Positions 1-7,222 of a stretch of DNA of 48,454 nt are shown one piece after another; within the stretch, counting starts at the first letter, position 1, and every line of letters starts with the position of its first letter. The notes under the pieces were generated by a model. That model saw nothing but the letters and a program-made list of their open reading frames with translations, made no database searches and was not told the DNA's origin. Location of the stretch: assembly GCA_003567775.1 (NCBI GenBank), contig PWYR01000102.1, positions 1 to 48,454 of the forward strand. Direction: 5' to 3'. The position numbers and the translations under genes were made by a program. Source of the DNA: Ignavibacteriales bacterium (GTDB taxonomy: Bacteria > Bacteroidota > Ignavibacteria > T3Sed10-11).

Positions 1-259
1 ATTGTTGCTTGTATTCTTCACTGATATATGCGCTTCCGGATTCAAAATGAAGTCGCTCAACCATTTCCACGGATAATTTCTGCTCAAGTTCGGCTTTTTG
101 GCTTTCGAGTTGCTCTATTTCGTTTTGCATAGCCGTTTGTTCTTCCTGGAGTCGATCCAACTCGTCGTTTAATGGACCAAGTTGTCCGAAATAGAGATAT
201 AAAAGCAGAATCAGTAAAACTGCTGCTATGATTGAGGCGATTATTGTGGGTATCTGCAT
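1..259 (-). CDS. OmpA/MotB-like membrane-anchored coiled-coil protein (3' end outside window)
   Basis: The gene runs off the left edge, so only the first 86 codons are visible. The start at 259 is preceded by a strong ribosome binding site (AAAGGAGG, 6 nt before ATG). The product begins with a single hydrophobic segment (about residues 4-24), then a charged heptad-like coiled coil (about 30-60, rich in Glu, Gln and Leu). It then enters a stretch reading HFESGSAYISEE, which resembles the first strand and loop of OmpA/MotB peptidoglycan-binding domains, where F-D/E-S-G-S-A is typical. What is seen: membrane anchor, coiled coil and this motif. The OmpA-like assignment is inference from a short match. 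The rest of the domain would be needed to confirm it. Divergent from the TPR gene at 438. Confidence 0.6.
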   Translation of the reverse strand, partial: MQIPTIIASIIAAVLLILLLYLYFGQLGPLNDELDRLQEEQTAMQNEIEQLESQKAELEQKLSVEMVERLHFESGSAYISEEYKQQ

Positions 260-311
260 GAATTTCCTCCTTTCAAAAAGTGAATATTCGAACAGCATAC
301 ACCATACTAAT

Positions 312-340
312 AGCATACTTTATTTATCATAAAAAGTCAA
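312..340 (-). promoter_or_regulatory. sigma70-like promoter for the OmpA-like gene
   Basis: Read on the minus strand: TTGACT, 17-nt spacer, TATGCT, about 50 nt before the start codon at 259. Good match to the -35/-10 consensus; AT-rich surroundings. Confidence 0.55.
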
Positions 341-353
341 TATATTTAAACTT

Positions 354-381
354 TTGAAAATGTTCCTATGTTTTATATATT
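354..381 (+). promoter_or_regulatory. sigma70-like promoter for the TPR gene
   Basis: TTGAAA (354-359), 16-nt spacer, TATATT (376-381), about 57 nt upstream of the ATG at 438. It lies back to back with the minus-strand promoter at 312-340. Confidence 0.4.
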
Positions 382-437
382 ATTAATTATAGAATTTTAA
401 CGCAGTTAACTCTTTTTTAATTTATTCACGGAGTGGG

Positions 438-2339
438 ATGTATCGCATAGTTTATTATATTTTAATTATAATGTTGATGGGTGGATCTGTATCTTTTCAG
501 CTTGACTCCCAAAATCAACAAGACGATCGTACTCTCTATCGTATGGCACAGCAATACGAACGTGCGGGCGATTACCGGAATGCTTCACGGCTCTATGAGC
601 GTCTCTATTTGAGAGATCCCGAAAATACTACTTATTTTGACGGTTACCGGCGTATGCTGATGCAATTACGGGAATATGACCGCGCCATTGCGATGACCGA
701 GGAACGCCTCGAACGGAATCCCTATGATGCAAATCTGCTCAGCACCCTCGGGAGTATGTATTATCAAGCTGAAGAGAGGGAGAAGGCATTCGATATCTGG
801 GAAGAAACACTTGCCATTCAACCGCGAAATATTGTGCCATATCAGCAAGTCGCTTCCCGTATGATAGAAAACCGCCTGCTCGATCAGGCAATAGAGGTTT
901 ACAAACGGGGACGCGAAAATGTGGGACAGTCACATCTCTTTGCAAATGATCTTGCTTTTCTGTATGCATCTACTATGAATTACCGTGGCGCGACACGTGA
1001 ATATTTGCTGATGCTCGAACACACTCCACAACAATTGAGTTTTATTCAATCCCGTATGTCGATGTATGTTCTTCGGAACGACGGACTGGAACAGGCAATT
1101 GAAGTAGTAGAGAATATAGCTGAGCGGAACCGCGACAAACTGCAATTTCAACGCCTGTTAGCATGGTTGTATCGCGAGGGGAAAGACTTTGAACAGGCAT
1201 ACAAAATTTACAAACAAATAGATCGTTCGCAAAATGCGCGCGGCGCCGAATTGTATTCATTTGCACAGACGGCATTTCGGGAACGTGAATATGAAGTTGC
1301 CGCGATGGCATATCGGGATATTCTCGATCAATATCCTGAATTTGAAAGGACTCCGCATGTGCGGTTCGGGTATGCCCGGTGTCTCGAGGAGGTAAGTCTC
1401 AAAGCCGATTCATTATACAAAACCGTATATCCCGTATCGCCTCCGGCAACCGATGATCGTATAACGGAAATGCGAACTTCCTATGACCGCGTTATCGATG
1501 CATACCGGAGTCTTGTACGGGATTATCAAGGTACATCTATCGGCGCACAGGCATTGTTCCGTATCGGTTTGATACAGTACAACCGGCATTTCGATCTCGA
1601 CGGCGCCCTTGAGACGCTGCACGAGGTAGTCCGGTTGTATTCACGCGGTGATATATATATGGATGCACGCGCGGCGCTCGGTGAACTTTATATTGTACGC
1701 GGGTCGCTCGATGATGCGCTTACTCAATTCGATTCATTAATCGAATCGCAGCACGTGACCGGGGAATATAAAGATCTTGCTGTGCTGCGGCGCTCTGAAA
1801 TATGCTTTTATCGTGGAGAGTTTGATGAAGCACTTGAAGAACTGCAGGAACTTGTGCGAAAATCACATTCAAGTTATGCGAACAATGCAATAGAACTCCA
1901 AACATTTATAATAGAGAATCGGGAGCCGGCTCTCCGCGGTGTTCGCTCCGACGATGCACTTGCACTGTATGCGCAGGCGATGCACCAAAAACGACAGCAG
2001 CGGTACCCGGAAGCCATTTCATCGCTGGAGCATATCGTGGAAGAATATCCGAACGCACTGCTTGTCGACGATGCATTGCTTACTATCGGTGATCTGAACT
2101 TTTCAATGCGGCGTTTTGACGATGCGATATCGGCATACCGGCGAATACAATCGCTTGAAGACAGATCGATACTCCGGGATCGCGCGCTCATGCGCATCGC
2201 TGAAGTGTATCATCACGGAACCGGAGACCGTGAACGAGCCATCGAAGCGTATGAAGAACTGATTATCGAACACCCGCGATCGATGCTCGCAACCGAAGCA
2301 AGGAAGAGAATCAGGTTGCTGCGAGGGGATCCGAGCTGA
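438..2339 (+). CDS. Secreted/periplasmic tetratricopeptide-repeat protein
   Basis: 633 residues. An N-terminal signal peptide (hydrophobic residues about 4-20) indicates export. The remainder is a long series of TPR-type helix pairs. Units with the A-G-D-Y-x-N-A, E-R-E-K-A-F and F-D-D-A-I-S-A-Y-R-R-I patterns recur from about residue 35 to the C-terminus, with the clearest ones at both ends (35-130 and 530-625). No enzyme motif is visible. TPR arrays are protein-binding scaffolds; in diderm bacteria such proteins often assist outer-membrane assembly or act with peptidoglycan-binding partners, which would fit the divergent OmpA-like gene, but the partner is not shown by the sequence. A GGAG ribosome site lies 4 nt before the ATG. 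The gene ends against a heptameric repeat. Confidence 0.8.
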   Translation: MYRIVYYILIIMLMGGSVSFQLDSQNQQDDRTLYRMAQQYERAGDYRNASRLYERLYLRDPENTTYFDGYRRMLMQLREYDRAIAMTEERLERNPYDANLLSTLGSMYYQAEEREKAFDIWEETLAIQPRNIVPYQQVASRMIENRLLDQAIEVYKRGRENVGQSHLFANDLAFLYASTMNYRGATREYLLMLEHTPQQLSFIQSRMSMYVLRNDGLEQAIEVVENIAERNRDKLQFQRLLAWLYREGKDFEQAYKIYKQIDRSQNARGAELYSFAQTAFREREYEVAAMAYRDILDQYPEFERTPHVRFGYARCLEEVSLKADSLYKTVYPVSPPATDDRITEMRTSYDRVIDAYRSLVRDYQGTSIGAQALFRIGLIQYNRHFDLDGALETLHEVVRLYSRGDIYMDARAALGELYIVRGSLDDALTQFDSLIESQHVTGEYKDLAVLRRSEICFYRGEFDEALEELQELVRKSHSSYANNAIELQTFIIENREPALRGVRSDDALALYAQAMHQKRQQRYPEAISSLEHIVEEYPNALLVDDALLTIGDLNFSMRRFDDAISAYRRIQSLEDRSILRDRALMRIAEVYHHGTGDRERAIEAYEELIIEHPRSMLATEARKRIRLLRGDPS

Positions 2340-2344
2340 TGTTG

Positions 2345-2379
2345 GTTATTAGTTAATTGTTATTAGTTATTTGTTCATT
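2345..2379. repeat. Phased heptamer repeat (GTTNNNN x5)
   Basis: Five consecutive 7-bp units each begin with GTT at 2345, 2352, 2359, 2366 and 2373 (GTTATTA, GTTAATT, GTTATTA, GTTATTT, GTTCATT). It sits between the TPR stop codon and a truncated gene remnant. Confidence 0.75.
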
Positions 2380-2389
2380 ACACGGATAA

Positions 2390-2515
2390 AGAAATGAATT
2401 TACCGTATCGCCATCCAGCTATGGTGTCCATTGGCCTTTACTCGATGAAGATTTATCAATAGACGGTTTACTGGGAATAAAACATTATCCAAATCGTAAA
2501 GAGGAAGCATCTTAA
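2390..2515 (+). pseudogene. 3' remnant of a DUF2442-domain gene
   Basis: An open frame without a start codon codes for 41 residues ending at TAA 2513-2515. It includes YGVHWPLLDEDLSIDGLLG, the hallmark C-terminal motif of DUF2442 proteins (Y-G-x-H-W-P-x-L-D-E-D-L-S-x-x-G-L-L). The whole N-terminal half, about 40-50 residues in that family, is missing; in its place is the heptamer repeat. DUF2442 genes are often paired with DUF4160 genes in toxin-antitoxin-like modules; no partner is present here. The match is from recognised motif order, not from a search. It is most likely a decayed leftover of a mobile or accessory module. Confidence 0.75.
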
Positions 2516-2554
2516 CGTTAAAATAATAAATCAACAATAATAAATCGTTGGCGT

Positions 2555-3877
2555 ATGAGAAACCTGTTTATTTGTGCAGTCGCTTTTTTGATTCTGAAAA
2601 CATTTCCTTTAGCATCGCAGGACATGATGCTCATTCCGATGGACCTCAGGCAGACCGAGCATCTGAAAGCGTACGGTATTGCGTACATGGCATTGGAAAA
2701 ACAAATCGATGTAGATTGGTTATTGAATTATCGCGGCGGGTCGTTCCTTTTACAGTATCACGATGTGATTGCGCGGGAATGTCGCATACGAAATGTCGGT
2801 TATGAAACGATATCAGGAACACAGGCGGCGCAGATCTATGCCGAAGTTCAGGCGGAAGACGCCAATATGGATGTCGTGCGATGTGAAACGCCGCCGAAAA
2901 TAGCGGTGTACGTTCCTCCGGGATTTCAGCCGTGGGACGATGCCGTCACGCTTGCCCTTGAGTATGCCGAAATCCCGTATGAAAAAGTTTTTAATAAAGA
3001 AGTGCTCAATGGCGATATCTATGAGTACGATTGGCTTCACCTGCACCATGAAGACTTTACAGGACAGTATGGTAAGTTTTATGCAAGCTATTCAAACGCT
3101 CCGTGGTATATAGAGAAAGTACGCACCTACGAACAGATTGCAGCGGAATTGGGTTTCGATAAGGTTTCCGAGATGAAATTAGCCGTGGCGCTTGCGATCA
3201 AAGAATACATTGCCTCAGGCGGTTTTGTATTTGCAATGTGTTCGGCAACCGATACATTCGATATTGCGCTTGCTGCGAAGAACGTTGACATAGCGGATGT
3301 GATGTATAACGGTACACCGCCCGATCCGAATTTTAACGAGGAGCTGGATTTTTCACAGACGCTTGTGTTTGAGAATTTCGAGGTTGAGGAAAATCCGCTG
3401 CGTTACGAGTTCAGCAATATCGATATTCCGCCGACCGATATGGGACCAAGCGTACCGCGAGAAGCGGATTACTTTACGTTATTCGAATTCTCCGCAAAAC
3501 ACGATCCGGTGCCGACTATGCTAACGCAAAATCACGTAAACGTCATATCGGGGTTTATGGGGCAGACCACCAACTTCGACGAACAGTTTATTAAACCGCA
3601 TATTGTTATTATGGCAAAGCGTGAAGGGAGCCGCGAGGTGAAGTATATACACGGTCAGCACGGACGCGGGACATTCACTTTTTACGGCGGACATGATCCC
3701 GAAGATTATATGCATGCAGTCGGTGATCCGCCGACCGATCTTTCGTTGTATCCCGGTTCTCCGGGATATCGCTTAATATTGAATAATGTGTTATTCCCCG
3801 CAGCACGACCGAAACCGCAGAAGACCGATGTCTTCGATTCGGAAACTATCTTGCCGTTGTTCGGTGATGCACAGTGA
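2555..3877 (+). CDS. Secreted protein of the family often annotated asparagine synthetase B; function unknown
   Basis: 440 residues with an N-terminal signal peptide (about 1-21, ending near L-A-S-Q). The mature start (LIPMDLRQTEHLKAYGIAY, then WLLNYRGGSFL) is recognisable as a family common in Bacteroidota and relatives that databases often call asparagine synthetase B. No Cys-2 glutaminase N-terminus or ATP pyrophosphatase loop (SGGxDS) is visible, so the enzymatic name is not supported. The middle part (A-V-Y-V-P-P-G, then Y-E-Y-D-W-L-H-L-H-H-E-D) looks like a glutamine-amidotransferase-like or ThuA-like alpha/beta fold that may bind a metal or sugar through its His/Asp cluster, but this is inference. 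There is no clear ribosome binding site in the AT-rich leader. It stands alone, flanked by repeats on both sides. Confidence 0.65.
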   Translation: MRNLFICAVAFLILKTFPLASQDMMLIPMDLRQTEHLKAYGIAYMALEKQIDVDWLLNYRGGSFLLQYHDVIARECRIRNVGYETISGTQAAQIYAEVQAEDANMDVVRCETPPKIAVYVPPGFQPWDDAVTLALEYAEIPYEKVFNKEVLNGDIYEYDWLHLHHEDFTGQYGKFYASYSNAPWYIEKVRTYEQIAAELGFDKVSEMKLAVALAIKEYIASGGFVFAMCSATDTFDIALAAKNVDIADVMYNGTPPDPNFNEELDFSQTLVFENFEVEENPLRYEFSNIDIPPTDMGPSVPREADYFTLFEFSAKHDPVPTMLTQNHVNVISGFMGQTTNFDEQFIKPHIVIMAKREGSREVKYIHGQHGRGTFTFYGGHDPEDYMHAVGDPPTDLSLYPGSPGYRLILNNVLFPAARPKPQKTDVFDSETILPLFGDAQ

Positions 3878-3881
3878 TTTA

Positions 3882-3956
3882 GTTAATGGTTATTTGTTAT
3901 TTGTTAATGGTTCGAGGCGTTATTCCACCATTAACCATTAACTGATAACCAATAAC
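3882..3956. repeat. Heptamer repeat forming a large hairpin
   Basis: The left arm has five 7-bp units starting GTT at 3882, 3889, 3896, 3903 and 3910. The right arm has complementary units ending AAC at 3933-3935, 3940-3942, 3947-3949 and 3954-3956, again with a 7-bp period. The arms can pair imperfectly (GTTAATGGTTATT against AATAACC...CATTAAC) around a GC-richer apex (CGAGGCG). No T-tract follows, so it is not a typical intrinsic terminator. Confidence 0.75.
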
Positions 3957-4001
3957 CTCCGATTAATAATAAATAATCAATAAACAATAGTAAACAAAAT
4001 A

Positions 4002-5219
4002 ATGCCCTGGATTATAAGTACACATTTGACGTTCGGAATAGGAATAGCATTATTTTATTTATATTTTTTCTTTCACTTGCGTAGTTCTCTCAAAGCGCTT
4101 GCCGGTGAGAGTGCAACAAAATATGTTAAACTAACCATTCCCATTCTTATCTATTTTAACCTTTTCCCGCTTATTACCATCGCCGGATATATGATAAATC
4201 CATCGTTTATTACCAATGCCGTTGCAGGGTATGTCCGGGTGTTCGATCATTTTTTTGTAGCGCCATACTGGGTGGGTTTTGCATTCGTCGGACAGATGCT
4301 TCTGTTTATGCTTGTTCTGGATGGGATGAAACTTATAGTATTACCGGTTTACTTAAAAAATAAAACTCAATGGCTTCGCACTAAATCATACGTGTTTCTG
4401 GGTGTGGCTTTTTTTCTCATTGTGTACGTTCCGTCGAAAGCATATTTCGATACGAATACCGTCCGCGTCATCGGAAAAGAGTATAGCATACCCGGACTTC
4501 CCGAAGAGTTGGATGGCGTTCGCATTGCACACATAGCCGATCTGCAGGCGGATCCGCGCACGCGGGAAAAGAAGCTCAACCGGTATATAAGAAAAATAAA
4601 CAAACTTGAACCGCACATGGTCGTACACTCGGGCGATCTTGTAACATCCGGAAAGCAATTTATCGAAATGGGCTCGAAAGCTCTGGGTTCGGTGAATGCA
4701 AAGTACGGTGTGTATGCATGCGTCGGTGATCACGATCACTGGGCAGGATCGGATTCGATCCGAACGGCGCTTGCGAAACACGGCGTGATATACCGCGATA
4801 ATAAAAATGAATTTGTGGATGTAAACGGGGCGACTGTAGGTATCAGTCTGGTTACCGACATTTATTCACGCCGGATCTCCGATGAACAACTCGATTCACT
4901 CGCTCTCGATCTTGCACAGGCAGATTTGAAGGTAATCGTTCCGCATCAAGTCCAGGAACGATTGGTCAACCGCGCACGGGAGCTTGACTATCAGCTCTTC
5001 CTCGCGGGACATACGCATGGCGGACAGGTTGCGTTCGGCGTTCCCGGTTTGTTCCTTTTGCAAGGTTCGCGCACCGAGACGCCGTATGTCACCGGATTTT
5101 TCGATCTTGGATCGATGCTCGTCAGCGTGAATAATGGATTGGGATTGACACTTGCACCCATTCGCTTTCAGGCGCCTGCCGAGGTTTCGTTGATAACGGT
5201 CAGACGAAGTTATCCTTGA
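4002..5219 (+). CDS. Membrane-anchored calcineurin-like metallophosphoesterase with altered metal-site residues
   Basis: 405 residues. The N-terminal 150 hold four hydrophobic membrane segments (about 5-25, 45-65, 85-120, 128-145). A calcineurin-like phosphoesterase domain follows from about 165. The family blocks are visible: D-L-Q (180-182) where D-x-H is usual, G-D (211-212), G-D-H-D (242-245) where G-N-H-D/E is usual, a His in I-V-P-H-Q, and G-H-T-H-G-G-Q near 335. The layout matches the YkuE/YaeI group of membrane phosphoesterases acting at the inner membrane, some of which cut lipid-linked phosphates. The His-to-Gln and Asn-to-Asp changes affect metal ligands; Gln at the first site is tolerated in some members, so activity is uncertain. 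No clear ribosome site is seen; the start was chosen as the first Met before the first membrane segment. Confidence 0.8.
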   Translation: MPWIISTHLTFGIGIALFYLYFFFHLRSSLKALAGESATKYVKLTIPILIYFNLFPLITIAGYMINPSFITNAVAGYVRVFDHFFVAPYWVGFAFVGQMLLFMLVLDGMKLIVLPVYLKNKTQWLRTKSYVFLGVAFFLIVYVPSKAYFDTNTVRVIGKEYSIPGLPEELDGVRIAHIADLQADPRTREKKLNRYIRKINKLEPHMVVHSGDLVTSGKQFIEMGSKALGSVNAKYGVYACVGDHDHWAGSDSIRTALAKHGVIYRDNKNEFVDVNGATVGISLVTDIYSRRISDEQLDSLALDLAQADLKVIVPHQVQERLVNRARELDYQLFLAGHTHGGQVAFGVPGLFLLQGSRTETPYVTGFFDLGSMLVSVNNGLGLTLAPIRFQAPAEVSLITVRRSYP

Positions 5220-5244
5220 CATTAATGAATATGTGTGGTAATTT
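5216..5244 (+). promoter_or_regulatory. sigma70 promoter for the Uma2 gene
   Basis: TTGACA (5216-5221), 17-nt spacer, TAATTT (5239-5244). The -35 overlaps the stop codon of the preceding gene. The -10 is preceded by GTGG, as at the eno and mraZ promoters. Confidence 0.7.
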
Positions 5245-5275
5245 ATTTATGGTAATTTGATGGGAGTGGTTAATT

Positions 5276-5824
5276 ATGCAAAATACATCAGTGAAGTTTA
5301 CATATTCCGATCTTCTCACCGTCCCCGAGGATACCAACCGTTACGAAATTTTCGAAGGAGAATTTATCGTGACACCGTCGCCGATTCGTAAACATCAAGC
5401 CGTTGCGCGTAATATAACATATTTACTTGAAGATAATATACGGAAAACAAAAACAGGTGAGTTATATTATGCACCCCTTGATGTTTATTTCGACGAGGGC
5501 ACGGTTATGCAGCCGGATATCATATTTGTCAGCAATGAACGTAAACACATAATAGAGGAAAAAAGAATCGTCGGTGGTCCCGACCTTTTGGTTGAAATAC
5601 TCTCGGATAGCACCGAAGAACGCGACCGCGGGTATAAATTCCGCCGTTACTCGCGTGAAGGTGTTCGCGAATATTGGATCGTCGATCCCGAAAAACAGTT
5701 TGTCGAAATATACGAAAACACCGAAACCGGCTACCGGTTGACTGACAAATATACCGGTAACGACGAGATCAAATCATTGATTTTTCCCGGATTAAGATGT
5801 AAAGCGGCCGATATATTTAAATAA
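5276..5824 (+). CDS. Uma2 family (DUF820) PD-(D/E)xK nuclease-fold protein
   Basis: 182 residues, the usual size of Uma2/DUF820 proteins. Recognised blocks in order: T-Y-S-D-L-L near 9, Y-E-I-F-E-G-E-F near 23, the core P-D-I-I-F-V near 83, L-L-V-E-I-L-S-D-S-T near 104, Y-K-F-R-R-Y near 121 and E-Y-W-I-V-D-P near 131. Asp of PDI, Glu of VEI and Lys of YKF form the predicted PD-(D/E)xK metal site. The biological role of the family is unsettled; it is abundant in cyanobacteria and in many uncultured phyla and behaves as accessory, possibly mobile, genes. It has its own promoter and a GGGAG ribosome site, so it is a single-gene unit. It ends next to a heptamer repeat. Confidence 0.88.
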   Translation: MQNTSVKFTYSDLLTVPEDTNRYEIFEGEFIVTPSPIRKHQAVARNITYLLEDNIRKTKTGELYYAPLDVYFDEGTVMQPDIIFVSNERKHIIEEKRIVGGPDLLVEILSDSTEERDRGYKFRRYSREGVREYWIVDPEKQFVEIYENTETGYRLTDKYTGNDEIKSLIFPGLRCKAADIFK

Positions 5825-5840
5825 TCCACACATTATAAGA

Positions 5841-5868
5841 CCGGCAACTGAAAACCGACAACCGGAAA
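5841..5868. repeat. Phased heptamer repeat (CCGGCAA type)
   Basis: Four 7-bp units in phase: CCGGCAA, CTGAAAA, CCGACAA, CCGGAAA. The array abuts the stop codon (minus strand, 5869-5871) of the phosphodiesterase gene and fills most of the 44-bp gap between two convergent genes. Confidence 0.6.
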
Positions 5869-7092
5869 CTATTCCCTCAACAAAAACCGCATATTCTCCA
5901 AATTACCATCTATCCCACTTCTTGGTTGCAGTCCAAATATTTCCATTATCAACGGATAAATATCGACGCTGCGAACCGTTCCGGTGCGATATCCGTTTTT
6001 AAATGCAGGACCCATCGCATAAAATATTCCGTGCATATCGATATGCTTGTTATCGTAGCCGTGGTTGCCGCCAGTTGCAAAGTAACCGCGGGCAGGGTCG
6101 TATGGCCAAGGAGAAACCGACCAGCCGATATCCGCAACAACAAGTATGGGCATTATGTACGGATGTGCGGAGTAGTACCAGTATGTCGGCATCTCCTCCT
6201 TCAGGTATACCCTGTAGTTTTCTTCTTTTTCTTTTAATCTACGATAAATCGGTTCGATATCATCCGCATTGTCGGGTTTTATCATTGTTACCGGACCGAC
6301 GCCATCGGTGACGATGTCGTAATCGTCGAGTATATGATGCAGTTCAATGACGCGGTCGTGACTGACTTCGGTCATGCCGTGATCGGATACGATGATGATA
6401 TTCATTTGATCGAGCATATCGATGTCTTCGAGACGGTCCAGTAATACACCCATTATGCTATCGACAAGAGCGATGCTGGCATTTAACTCATCACTGTATG
6501 GACCGGTGCGATGTCCTTCTGAATCGACGTCGGAATAATAAAGGGTGAGAAATTGTGGCCGCTCATTTTCCGGAAGCTGCAGCCATTCGATAATACCTTC
6601 GACACGGTCGAGATGCGGCCGGCTGCTGTCGTACCGGTGGTAGTAGTGCGGGCGGCGGTATTCAATATCTATTTCGGAACCGACCCAGAAATAACTGGCG
6701 GTGATGATACCGTTGCGGCGCAATGTTTCCCAGATTGCCTCCGCCTGGTAATACTTTGCATTCTCAACCATCTCGCGGTTGCCCAGCGTGAACCGTTCAC
6801 CCGTTTCCCAGTCGATGAAACTGTTCGAGATCATACCATGGTTCTCGGCGTGCAGACCGGTGACGATCGAGTAATGGGTGGGGAATGTTTTTGTCGGAAA
6901 TACCGGTTCAAGCGACAGCGCTTCGACGCCGTTTTCGGCTATCCATTCAATGTTGGGAGATAGTCCGCGGTCGATATAATCCCAGCGGAAACCGTCCAGT
7001 GAGATAAGAAGAACATACGGACGTTCGGATGTGTTTGCGTGTAATGCGGATGCAAGCAGAATAAAAATAAACAGCGCTTTCAATTTTTTCAT
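5869..7092 (-). CDS. Secreted nucleotide pyrophosphatase/phosphodiesterase (NPP, alkaline phosphatase superfamily)
   Basis: 407 residues with a signal peptide (about 1-19, cleavage near A-N-T). The zinc and catalytic blocks of the NPP family are present: S-L-D-G-F-R-W (first metal Asp near 33), P-T-K-T-F-P-T-H-Y-S with the nucleophile Thr69, Y-S-D-V-D-S-E-G-H, V-S-D-H-G-M, and G-N-H-G-Y-D near the end. The enzyme is expected to hydrolyse phosphodiester or pyrophosphate bonds of nucleotides or lipid head groups in the periplasm or outside the cell; the exact substrate cannot be read from the sequence. An AAAGGA ribosome site precedes the ATG. Convergent with the Uma2 gene and divergent from the dehydrogenase gene at 7223. 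Confidence 0.9.
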   Translation of the reverse strand: MKKLKALFIFILLASALHANTSERPYVLLISLDGFRWDYIDRGLSPNIEWIAENGVEALSLEPVFPTKTFPTHYSIVTGLHAENHGMISNSFIDWETGERFTLGNREMVENAKYYQAEAIWETLRRNGIITASYFWVGSEIDIEYRRPHYYHRYDSSRPHLDRVEGIIEWLQLPENERPQFLTLYYSDVDSEGHRTGPYSDELNASIALVDSIMGVLLDRLEDIDMLDQMNIIIVSDHGMTEVSHDRVIELHHILDDYDIVTDGVGPVTMIKPDNADDIEPIYRRLKEKEENYRVYLKEEMPTYWYYSAHPYIMPILVVADIGWSVSPWPYDPARGYFATGGNHGYDNKHIDMHGIFYAMGPAFKNGYRTGTVRSVDIYPLIMEIFGLQPRSGIDGNLENMRFLLRE

Positions 7093-7114
7093 TACCGGAA
7101 TCCTTTCGCTTGAT

Positions 7115-7143
7115 TTGTTTCATTGAATATGCGATACTATATA
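7115..7143 (+). promoter_or_regulatory. Possible promoter for the dehydrogenase gene
   Basis: TTGTTT (7115-7120), 17-nt spacer, TATATA (7138-7143), about 80 nt before the start at 7223. It overlaps a candidate minus-strand promoter (7124-7152). Confidence 0.35.
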
Positions 7144-7152
7144 ATTATCCAA
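7124..7152 (-). promoter_or_regulatory. Possible promoter for the phosphodiesterase gene
   Basis: On the minus strand: TTGGAT, 17-nt spacer, TATTCA, about 32 nt before the ATG at 7092. It overlaps the divergent candidate, so the two may compete. Confidence 0.35.
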
Positions 7153-7222
7153 TATACGATTCTGTCGCATAAATATGAAGTCTCATTTGTGATTTAATTA
7201 TTCTGAAATACGGAGGTAAACT

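Noticed and set aside
2345-3956. Short repeats as a CRISPR array
   Set aside because: Units are 7 bp without spacers of 25-40 bp, and there are no cas genes in the window.
4386-4781. Long antisense frames opposite real genes (for example 4386-4781, 15714-16415, 41681-42238)
   Set aside because: Composition and frame follow from the codon bias of the coding strand; no ribosome sites or family motifs.
5276-5824. Uma2 protein as part of a toxin-antitoxin pair
   Set aside because: No small partner gene lies next to it on the same strand; it has its own promoter and stands alone.
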